Source of the DNA: Bacteroidales bacterium | Lineage (GTDB): Bacteria; Bacteroidota; Bacteroidia; Bacteroidales; Muribaculaceae | Reading direction: 5' to 3' | NCBI GenBank assembly: GCA_020860445.1 | Contig: JAJBUH010000251.1 | Span: 1 to 58,905, forward strand | DNA: 58,905 bases | In this document: positions 52,932 to 58,905 of the stretch, piece by piece | Numbering within the stretch: position 1 is the first letter of the stretch | Layout: each line of letters begins with the position of its first letter | Notes under the pieces: generated by a model | The model's database searches: none | Told to the model about the DNA's origin: nothing | What the model saw: only the letters and a program-made list of their open reading frames with translations | Translations under genes and position numbers: made by a program

Positions 52932-53936
52932 ATGGATACAGACCTGTTATTACCCACGGTGTTGGCTCTGCCTACTGCCGTGACACAACAATCTGCTGCG
53001 GACGAGCCAAGAGAAATCCCAGCATTCATAGAGAGCAATAGCCAAGCCATTACTCTCGCTGAGCTTGAAAACGAGAACATCGTTCCCACGTTTTCAGACC
53101 TAAACCCAGTAATCGCTCATCAAACCTTCGCCAACACGGTGAAGTCAGCTGCGATGAGCATATTCCCTAATGAGAAATTCGGGGACATCGAAATGAGAGT
53201 GTCGCACCAAACCAACGGTCGCATACCCTCAGCCCTTCATGTTCCTGTAAACGAGCTACAAGAATGGCAAAAGACGAAATACTACCAGAGATTCGCCTTT
53301 GCATTCGAGATCCTATCAATGAGCGAGACCATCAACGGAAAGCAATGCTACCTTACAATAGGTGGCACCCGATCTCTCTCAAACACCAACCTATTCGGAA
53401 AGCAAGCACCACAGAAGTTTTCCATCTTCATCGGATGGAGAGCCAGTGTTTGCTCAAACGGAATGATCCACACTGACGGACTTAAATCGGGTATCAGCTG
53501 CTTGACCTCAGCTGACATCTTCGAGAACTCCTTCAACCTATTCTCCAACTACGATGCTATGACTGACCTAAGAAACTTGCGTAACTTGGGTACGACCAGC
53601 ATGACAACCGAGCAGTTCTGCGGAATACTCGGAAGATTCAGGCTTTACTCAGCAATGAGCGATAAGCAGCGAAAGCAGTTATCTTTGCCAGAGATAACGC
53701 TCGGAGACAGCCTTCTGAATGCTGCCACCAAGAACTTCGTGACTGATTCCGATTTCGGAATAAACGGAAGAGAGGCAATCACTTGCTTTGACTTCCTGAA
53801 TCTTCTCAACGCCGCTGCCAAGAACTCATACATTGACTTGTATGCTGCTCGCAATGCTGACTGCACCACCATCGCTGTAGAGATACAGAAGGCCATAAAC
53901 CACGAAGATACACCATACAGCTGGTTTTTGAACTAG
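52932..53936 (+). CDS. DUF3871 family protein
   Basis: Bacteroidetes mobile-element protein of unknown function. The 334-aa product shows the family motifs ENENIVPTFSDLNPVIAHQTF near 49, RVSHQTNGRIPSALH near 88, FAFEILSMSETINGKQCYLTIGGTRS near 120 and FIGWRASVCSNGMIHTDGLK near 166. The N-terminal ~45 residues are low-complexity. Some DUF3871 relatives resemble the phage DUF932 group, which is often found next to recombination genes, as here. It is followed by terminator 3. Confidence 0.82.
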   Translation: MDTDLLLPTVLALPTAVTQQSAADEPREIPAFIESNSQAITLAELENENIVPTFSDLNPVIAHQTFANTVKSAAMSIFPNEKFGDIEMRVSHQTNGRIPSALHVPVNELQEWQKTKYYQRFAFAFEILSMSETINGKQCYLTIGGTRSLSNTNLFGKQAPQKFSIFIGWRASVCSNGMIHTDGLKSGISCLTSADIFENSFNLFSNYDAMTDLRNLRNLGTTSMTTEQFCGILGRFRLYSAMSDKQRKQLSLPEITLGDSLLNAATKNFVTDSDFGINGREAITCFDFLNLLNAAAKNSYIDLYAARNADCTTIAVEIQKAINHEDTPYSWFLN

Positions 53937-53966
53937 CGTTAGTCCATCGGCTAACAACTTCCCACA

Positions 53967-54019
53967 AGTCGGGAGGGCAACTAACTACTATACGGTTGCT
54001 CTCTCGGCTTTTCTGTTTT
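53967..54019 (+). terminator. terminator 3 of the rightward block
   Basis: 15-bp stem (53967-53981 with 53995-54009, three G-U pairs) followed by TTTCTGTTTTG. It lies only 23 bp before the next ATG, leaving no room for a promoter. Confidence 0.8.
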
Positions 54020-54041
54020 GTAACCTCAACAAGCAACCAAT

Positions 54042-54770
54042 ATGTGTAAATTTCAAAAACCCATCATTCCTGCTGATGCTTCAGCAGATGATCGTCGAGC
54101 CATCATGTTCGACACCCTCAACGCTCTTGATCTTAACGACAAGTGCGAAAAGCGTAATGGCCTGACCTACCTTTCTTGGTCTCAGGCTTGGAATGAGTTC
54201 AAGTCGGCTTACCCTTCTGTAACTTACAAGATTGTGAAGAACCCAAACACTGGGCTTCCCTACTTCTCAGACCCCAATCTGGGAATCTTCGTCTATACCG
54301 AAGTAACGGTTGACGATCTGACCCATGAAATGTGGCTTCCTGTAATGGACACCAAAAACAAGGCCATGAAGGAAAATCCTTACTCATATCAAGTGTGGGA
54401 TAAGGATAAGCGAACCTATGTAGAACGTACCGTTGAAGCCGCTACGACCTATGATATTAACCGTACAATTATGCGTTGTCTAACGAAGAACCTAGCTATG
54501 TTCGGACTAGGGTTGTATATTTTCAACGGATCTGATCTCCCTGAACAATCTTCCGATGACACGCAAGCGAAAGGCAAGCAAAAGCAAGAGGCTGCCCCTG
54601 CTCCCTATGACAGATTCGCTCCTATCAAGGACGCTATCAGCAATGCCCAGTCTGTGAACGACCTGATGAGCCTCTATCTCGACCACCAAGCAGAGATTGA
54701 AGCTAATCCAAACGTGAAGGCTATGCTCACACAAAGAAAGCAACAGCTCCAACTAATGACACCAAGATAA
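54042..54770 (+). CDS. DUF1071 family protein, probable ssDNA-annealing (Sak3-type)
   Basis: Phage-type recombination protein predicted to anneal single strands. The 242-aa protein has the DUF1071 core (about 25-165) with GLTYLSWSQAWNEF near 44, LGIFVYTEVTVDD near 85, and INRTIMRCLTKNLAMFGLGLYI near 145. The second half is a low-complexity linker (SSDDTQAKGKQKQEAAPAP) followed by a helical tail. It is one base upstream of the nuclease gene, the classic annealase-plus-exonuclease pair. The role is inferred from family and context. Confidence 0.78.
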   Translation: MCKFQKPIIPADASADDRRAIMFDTLNALDLNDKCEKRNGLTYLSWSQAWNEFKSAYPSVTYKIVKNPNTGLPYFSDPNLGIFVYTEVTVDDLTHEMWLPVMDTKNKAMKENPYSYQVWDKDKRTYVERTVEAATTYDINRTIMRCLTKNLAMFGLGLYIFNGSDLPEQSSDDTQAKGKQKQEAAPAPYDRFAPIKDAISNAQSVNDLMSLYLDHQAEIEANPNVKAMLTQRKQQLQLMTPR

Positions 54771-54771
54771 C

Positions 54772-55701
54772 ATGGCACGTGTAGAACTCCAAGAATCAGG
54801 CGTGGTTTTCGACAAGGAGAGCCACACTTATCAGCTCAATGGGAAAATGCTGTCTGGAATAACCGACATGATCCAACAGCAGCTCTTCCCCAACGAATAC
54901 AAGGATATTCCCTGGCACATCGTAGAGAAAGCAGGGGAATACGGCACTCAGGTTCACGAATCCATAGAGGATTTCGAGAAGAACTGGAATCACGATGGCA
55001 CTGTAGAGTTGCAAGATTACATCAGTCTCTGCAAGGAATACTGCTTGGTGCATGAACGCAGCGAATACACCGTAACCGATGGCGTTAGCTTCGCCTCAAA
55101 CATCGACAAGGTGTATAGAGTATCGGATAACACATTCGACTTGGCTGACATCAAGACCTATGGCCAGCTAACGCCAGAAAAGTTGCAAAAGGCTAGATGG
55201 CAACTCAGCGTGTATGCCATGTTCTTTGAGTTTGTAAACCCCAAAGCCAAGGTCAATCGGCTCATGGTAATACACATTCGCAACAAGCAGCGCAAGGACG
55301 GATCAACAGACCACATCAAAGAGATAATCTTCGTGGATCGCATTCCGTCAGACATCGTGAAGGAGCTTTTGATAGCCACAGTAGAGGGCAGGCAGTTCCT
55401 CAATCCTTACGACATTCCTCCAGAGTTCTCATCGAAGGAGGGGCGCATACGTGAGCTTATCCTACAGAAAGACCAAATCGAAAAGGAGCTTGGAGAAATC
55501 AAATCCTCATTGCTCCAAACGATGGTGCTTCTCAACATCACTCGCTGGGCCACGGAAGGAGGCATGAAGATAGTGAGAAAGCAGGATTCAACTCGATCCT
55601 CATTCGACCTCGCCGCATTCCAGAAAAAGCATCCCGACATTGACATCAAGCCATTCTACAAGACTTCGAGAGTGTCGGGCAGCGTGACCATAACGGTATA
55701 A
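54772..55701 (+). CDS. PD-(D/E)XK nuclease (phage recombination exonuclease type)
   Basis: Metal-dependent nuclease expected to resect DNA ends for the preceding annealing protein. The 309-aa protein has the core ASNIDKVYRVSDNTFDLADIKTYGQL (about 104-129) containing the Asp and the D-x-K-type set, and the following helix with the Gln in QLSVYAMFFEF (about 143). A Glu in GTQVHESIEDF near 63 suits the first acidic residue. It resembles Cas4/RecB-like and lambda-exonuclease-like folds. No iron-sulfur cysteine cluster is seen, which argues against true Cas4. The C-terminal ~90 residues form a coiled, Lys-rich region. Confidence 0.82.
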   Translation: MARVELQESGVVFDKESHTYQLNGKMLSGITDMIQQQLFPNEYKDIPWHIVEKAGEYGTQVHESIEDFEKNWNHDGTVELQDYISLCKEYCLVHERSEYTVTDGVSFASNIDKVYRVSDNTFDLADIKTYGQLTPEKLQKARWQLSVYAMFFEFVNPKAKVNRLMVIHIRNKQRKDGSTDHIKEIIFVDRIPSDIVKELLIATVEGRQFLNPYDIPPEFSSKEGRIRELILQKDQIEKELGEIKSSLLQTMVLLNITRWATEGGMKIVRKQDSTRSSFDLAAFQKKHPDIDIKPFYKTSRVSGSVTITV

Positions 55702-55709
55702 TCCCAACC

Positions 55710-55758
55710 AAAGGGGAGATATGACATAGCAAGTTGTATCTCCCCTTTCTCATTTTCA
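55710..55758 (+). terminator. terminator 4 of the rightward block
   Basis: Perfect 12-bp stem (55710-55721 with 55737-55748) followed by CTCATTTTC. It lies 22 bp before the next ATG with no room for a promoter. Confidence 0.85.
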
Positions 55759-55780
55759 AGAACCAACAAAATCAAGAGAA

Positions 55781-56866
55781 ATGATATTCTACCAGTTCAA
55801 GGACTACGAGGACTTCAAATCAATCTTCGGGTTCGTAAAGCATGGCAACGGCAAGAAGAGCAGAAAGAACAAGATTCTTCTTGCCTACCTGAAAACACCT
55901 GAGATTCTGAGAGAGGCTTCTACCACATGGAAACTCGATATGCTCAACATCAGAACTATGCCGGCACTTAAGAAATACATATTCGACAGGCTGGCTACCA
56001 ATGAGGACGGACTGAAATACAGAGTTCGCATCGTCAACAGGACTTTCTGGTCTAACGTCTATGAGACAGACGAGAAGGAGGGCATTTGCGAAGATGGCGA
56101 TTCAACAATGGTTCGCTATCTAAAGCATGAGAGGGATGGCCAAGTCAAGGCTTACAAGATGAAGCCAGGAAAGCTGCTGAGAAACCTAATCTCGGAATCC
56201 GCTTTCGGAAAGAAGCTCTGCAACCAAGTGATAACTTACTTGGCTGAGGAAATCTCTAACGAATGGAACGCTTACGCTTCGACTGGTTTGAAGCTTTTCG
56301 TAAACCAAGACTTCGATCGCATCTACAGCCCCTCCCACTGCAAGGGCAACTTCGACAGCTGCATGATGGGAAAAGGATACTCTGATTTCTACAAGGACTA
56401 TGTTGATGCTTCCGCTGCTTACCTCCAAGACCGAGACGGAAAGATTGTGGCTCGATGCATCATATACAATAATGTATTCGATGAGAATGGAAAGACATGG
56501 CGTTATGCTGAACGCCAGTACTCCAGTGACAAGGACGACACTCTAAAGCGAGCGCTTATCGACCACCTTATCAAGGGGAACTACATCGACTGTTACAAGC
56601 AGATCGGTGCTGGCTGCCACGAATGCACCGCCATAGTGGATCTCAATGGAAACTCTCTTTCAGAAAAGCAGTTTGGAATAGACTGTTCGGCTTACGAGGG
56701 CGACATTCTTTCGTACCAAGATTCCTTCATCTTTTTGAACTTGAAGAAAGGAATGGCTTACAACTACGAGCCTCCTTGCGGTTACGACTACGAGCTTTCA
56801 AACCCTTATGGGGGAGTGGGCTATACCGAAGATGACGAATACAATCCAGATGAAGATGATGAATGA
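55781..56866 (+). CDS. uncharacterised 361-aa protein with conserved-looking Cys/His motifs
   Basis: Family not recognised. The protein has a basic N-terminal region (about 20-35), a helical middle, and a central segment SPSHCKGNFDSCMMGKGYSDFY...DASAAYLQDRDGKIVARCIIYN (about 185-230). In layout this resembles phage proteins of unknown function with an acyltransferase-like strand-turn-strand. CYKQIGAGCHECTAIVDLNG follows near 280, and the C-terminus is very acidic (EDDEYNPDEDDE). The paired Cys/His residues may bind metal. It overlaps the next gene by 8-11 bp. Confidence 0.65.
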   Translation: MIFYQFKDYEDFKSIFGFVKHGNGKKSRKNKILLAYLKTPEILREASTTWKLDMLNIRTMPALKKYIFDRLATNEDGLKYRVRIVNRTFWSNVYETDEKEGICEDGDSTMVRYLKHERDGQVKAYKMKPGKLLRNLISESAFGKKLCNQVITYLAEEISNEWNAYASTGLKLFVNQDFDRIYSPSHCKGNFDSCMMGKGYSDFYKDYVDASAAYLQDRDGKIVARCIIYNNVFDENGKTWRYAERQYSSDKDDTLKRALIDHLIKGNYIDCYKQIGAGCHECTAIVDLNGNSLSEKQFGIDCSAYEGDILSYQDSFIFLNLKKGMAYNYEPPCGYDYELSNPYGGVGYTEDDEYNPDEDDE

Positions 56867-57818
56867 TTTCGACCTTCTGAAAACGCTCTTCGCTATCCAC
56901 TCTCCATCAGGCAAGGAATATGCCATGAGAAAGTTCATCAAGAGCTATGTGAAGCGAAATATCCCCTGCTGTAAGATTTGGGGAGACCGATTCGGAAACC
57001 TCTATGCGGTGAAAGGCAAGCCAGATTGCGGCACTTACCCATGTGTCGTTTCTCACTTGGATCAGGTTCAGCCTGAGTATCCGCTCGACTACAAGGTAAT
57101 TTCCACCGAAGATATTATTTTCGGATACAGCCACTCCACTCGATCTATGTGCGGATTGGGTGCAGACGATAAGGTGGGCATCTTTATTTGTCTACAGTGC
57201 CTCAAAAGATTCCCAAGCATCAAGGCCGCTTTCTTCGCTGATGAGGAAAGAGGCTGTCATGGGAGCGAAAAGTGCGAGTTGAAGTTCTTCGATGATGCGA
57301 GATTCATCATAGAGCCTGACAGAAAGGGTAACTCCGACTTGATAACTCAGATAAGCTACACTCAGCTTGCGAGCGATGATTTCATTCAGGCCATCAATGC
57401 TGAACAGTTCGGGTATGCGCCCGAAAGAGGGCTGTTGACCGATGTTGAGGCTTTGAAAGAGAGAGGCTACCCCCGCTCATGCATCAACCTGAGCTGCGGC
57501 TACTACAATCCCCACACATCTGAGGAATATGTGGTTAAGAAGGATTTGCTCAATTGCATGAGCTTCGTATTCCACATAATCGAAACCGTAAAGGAAACCT
57601 ATCCTTGCGACAACGAGGATGGCTACCTATCCGTGTACACCAGAGAGGACGAGCTTTCAGAGCTTTATGATATGCTCGACTTCCAAATGTCCTACAATCC
57701 CAACGCTTCTGCCAAGGATTACTACGATTACTACAAGCATTGCTATCCCTCCCTGAAAGAAAAGGATTTCGAGGAGGTGATGGAGGCTTGGAGAGAAACC
57801 AACGAACCAATAAACTGA
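56856..57818 (+). CDS. M20/M28/M42-like zinc peptidase or deacylase
   Basis: Clan MH-type dinuclear zinc hydrolase carried by the mobile element. The 320-aa protein shows every expected metal and catalytic position: His67 and Asp69 in VVSHLDQV, Asp104/Asp105 in LGADDKVG, the Glu130-Glu131 pair in ADEERGCHGS, Asp155 in IEPDRKG and a late His220 in YYNPHTSEEYV. The dimerisation insert of large M20 enzymes seems reduced. The frame is open from 56808, but ATG 56856 (or 56859) is preferred because it lies right at the end of the previous gene. No signal peptide, so it acts in the cytoplasm. It may cut a peptide or an amide-linked metabolite; an anti-host or anti-defence use is possible but unproven. 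Confidence 0.8.
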   Translation: MMNDFDLLKTLFAIHSPSGKEYAMRKFIKSYVKRNIPCCKIWGDRFGNLYAVKGKPDCGTYPCVVSHLDQVQPEYPLDYKVISTEDIIFGYSHSTRSMCGLGADDKVGIFICLQCLKRFPSIKAAFFADEERGCHGSEKCELKFFDDARFIIEPDRKGNSDLITQISYTQLASDDFIQAINAEQFGYAPERGLLTDVEALKERGYPRSCINLSCGYYNPHTSEEYVVKKDLLNCMSFVFHIIETVKETYPCDNEDGYLSVYTREDELSELYDMLDFQMSYNPNASAKDYYDYYKHCYPSLKEKDFEEVMEAWRETNEPIN

Positions 57819-57825
57819 AACGACA

Positions 57826-58101
57826 ATGAGTAAAGAATCCGAAAAACGAGAGGTCGAGGCCATGATTCAGCTTGAAGATATGGTCAATACGATTTCTTGG
57901 AACGAAAAGGCATTCGCCAAGACCCTGAGGCGTTGCCACCGCACATTGCAGCAGACCATAGTGAGAAGCTGCGTAGCCATCATCAAGGAGGTTGCTTCCG
58001 ATGATTACGGTTGCGACCACAGAAACCAAGCGAGCCATGACCTCTGCAAAAAGATTGTGGAGACTGGAGTGCTTGACCACGCCTATCTCCCTTTCATATG
58101 A
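57826..58101 (+). CDS. small helical protein (91 aa), unknown
   Basis: Family not recognised. Mostly helical and amphipathic (MSKESEKREVEAMIQLEDMV..., TLRRCHRTLQQTIVRSCVAIIKEVA), no membrane segment, two or three Cys without a clear zinc motif. Its stop overlaps the next start (ATGA), as is common through this block. Confidence 0.6.
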   Translation: MSKESEKREVEAMIQLEDMVNTISWNEKAFAKTLRRCHRTLQQTIVRSCVAIIKEVASDDYGCDHRNQASHDLCKKIVETGVLDHAYLPFI

Positions 58102-58277
58102 GAACAAGGAGATTCTGCCCGAAATGCGGACGAGAGCTTAGACGCGAAACAGACAAGTATCTGAGACGTGAATATCCTTTCGTCTGCTTTTTCTGTGATG
58201 AGAACTTCTACAGGATAGAAGCAAGAACACACAAACGCAAATCAAAACCACAATGCCCAAAAAAGCGAAACCGATGA
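58098..58277 (+). CDS. zinc-ribbon mini-protein (59 aa)
   Basis: The 59-aa product has two CxxC knuckles, FCPKCGRE near 6-12 and VCFFCDEN near 29-35, with a very basic remainder. This is a zinc-ribbon fold that may bind nucleic acid. The start overlaps the upstream stop (ATGA) and the end overlaps the next start. Confidence 0.65.
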   Translation: MRTRRFCPKCGRELRRETDKYLRREYPFVCFFCDENFYRIEARTHKRKSKPQCPKKRNR

Positions 58278-58495
58278 CCAAAGCCCAGCGTGAGCGAGAA
58301 AAGCGTGAACATGACAAGAGAGTGTTCATGTACGGCCAAAAGAACGCTGAGAAACCGATGTACCGCAACGTATTCTACCACTTCGATGTGACAGTGAGCC
58401 ACTGCGAATACTGCGGCAAGCCAATGAATGCTTCCGAGGTAAACGACTTTGGAACGCTATGTGAACAATGCTATTTGAAGGAATACTATGGGTAA
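58253..58495 (+). CDS. zinc-knuckle mini-protein (80 aa)
   Basis: The N-terminal half is a charged, Lys/Arg/Glu-rich helix. The C-terminal half carries HCEYCGKP and LCEQCYLKEYYG, a four-Cys zinc site. It overlaps both neighbours in other frames. A second zinc-ribbon protein directly after the first suggests linked function, but no family is recognised. Confidence 0.65.
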   Translation: MPKKAKPMTKAQREREKREHDKRVFMYGQKNAEKPMYRNVFYHFDVTVSHCEYCGKPMNASEVNDFGTLCEQCYLKEYYG

Positions 58496-58844
58496 CAGGC
58501 TTCATGTGGCATCGACCTACAATGTTAAATGGAACAATGAAGGCCACTTCGACTGGAAATCCTGCGAGTTCCATGAGTTCCTTAGTGCCTTGGATATAGA
58601 ACCCACAGGCAGCGACCGAACTTGCGACCCTTGTCCTTGGGATTTTGAAATTTCCAAGGAAGAATGGGAGAGCGGCATAGGCAAGCTAAAAGCCTTCAAC
58701 ACTCTCCCTGTTCAGCAGCAAGCCCATATCACTGTGGCTCTGACCCAACTTGAAACTACGATTCCAGATATGATCTCCATAATGGAAAGCTATATGAAGA
58801 ACAGCGATCCTGCTTGGGAGTATCTGGAGTTCGCATTCTTCTAA
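58488..58844 (+). CDS. uncharacterised protein (118 aa)
   Basis: Family not recognised. The product has an N-terminal Trp/Asp/His-rich region (MGNRLHVASTYNVKWNNEGHFDWKS) with CDPCPW near 46-51, then a helical part (KLKAFNTLPVQQQAHITVALTQLETTIPDMISIMESY). It overlaps the upstream ORF by 8 bp and closes the visible part of the rightward block. The remaining 61 bp to the window end show nothing recognisable. Confidence 0.6.
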   Translation: MGNRLHVASTYNVKWNNEGHFDWKSCEFHEFLSALDIEPTGSDRTCDPCPWDFEISKEEWESGIGKLKAFNTLPVQQQAHITVALTQLETTIPDMISIMESYMKNSDPAWEYLEFAFF

Positions 58845-58905
58845 CCAATATTAAATAGTGTTTGCTGAATTAATGTAAGTTGTTGATATTTAAGATATTT
58901 AACTC

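Larger units (their letters stand above)
45106..58905. mobile_element. integrated mobile element (prophage-like or integrative element), right end outside the window
   Basis: Begins with a tyrosine integrase, then excisionase-like HTH, SF3 helicase, ParB-like, DUF3871, DUF1071 and PD-(D/E)XK genes, with many small overlapping ORFs. The layout is a leftward block (46700-50923) and a rightward block (51403 onward) that diverge around 51050-51240. No capsid, terminase, relaxase or conjugation gene is in view, so prophage, satellite and integrative element remain open. The left junction lies somewhere in 45106-45267. The right junction is not in the window, so att sites cannot be paired. Confidence 0.85.

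Noticed and set aside
54772-55701. A possible Cas4 nuclease, hinting at a CRISPR locus.
   Set aside because: No cysteine cluster for an iron-sulfur site, no Cas neighbours and no spacer-repeat array in the window; the adjacent DUF1071 gene fits a phage recombination exonuclease.

Overview
The window looks like a chromosome segment of a gut Bacteroidales bacterium, most likely of the Muribaculaceae/Bacteroidaceae type. The signs are a SusC/SusD pair with surface lipoproteins, a one-polypeptide hybrid two-component regulator, TAnnTTTG-type promoter boxes in front of many genes, weak Shine-Dalgarno sites, a T9SS-type C-terminal tail, and Bacteroidetes-only families such as DUF3871. No rRNA, tRNA or CRISPR array was found.

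Region 1 (149-6968, + strand) is a carbohydrate gene cluster: an exo-beta-1,3-galactanase-like GH43, a six-hairpin glycosidase, a GH115 alpha-glucuronidase and an aldo-keto reductase. The first two are frameshifted in homopolymers and the fourth looks shortened, so the cluster appears to be decaying or miscalled at homopolymers. Region 2 (7151-19479) is mostly housekeeping: MetY, a PARG-like macro protein, a ComM/YifB ATPase, an epimerase, an LPS kinase-like protein, a GT2 glycosyltransferase, Mfd and a C-terminal processing protease. Region 3 (19894-34812) is a polysaccharide utilization locus: a GH43, then on the minus strand an operon that reads SusE/F-like (frameshifted, T9SS tail), SusE-like, SusC, SusD, GH30, and divergent from it the hybrid two-component regulator. 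Three 23-bp direct repeats between the operon and the regulator are candidate operators. The enzymes together suggest glucuronidated, galactan-type plant glycan (type II arabinogalactan) as substrate, but this is inference. Region 4 (34933-45030) is housekeeping: DnaE, thioredoxin, YraN, cysteine desulfidase, a zinc-less sirtuin, a helical lipoprotein, acyl-CoA synthetase, cobalamin adenosyltransferase and DUF2795.

Region 5 (about 45106 to the window end) is a mobile element, prophage-like or integrative, whose right end lies outside the window. It starts with a tyrosine integrase. A leftward block carries an HTH protein, two paralogous acidic proteins, an SF3 helicase and a ParB-like protein. 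A rightward block carries small membrane proteins, DUF3871, a DUF1071 annealing-type protein, a PD-(D/E)XK nuclease, an unknown 361-aa protein, a zinc peptidase and small zinc-ribbon proteins. The rightward block is broken by four co-directional intrinsic terminators and begins with a structured RNA that can fold into competing terminator and antiterminator forms, which suggests control by attenuation or processive antitermination. This is the most unusual part of the window.

Long palindromes recur throughout. Five of six convergent gene junctions carry one. A matched pair flanks metY and the macro gene, a 245-bp nested palindrome lies between divergent genes, and a 64-bp palindromic element with an 8-bp target duplication is inserted in frame inside a SusF-like gene.
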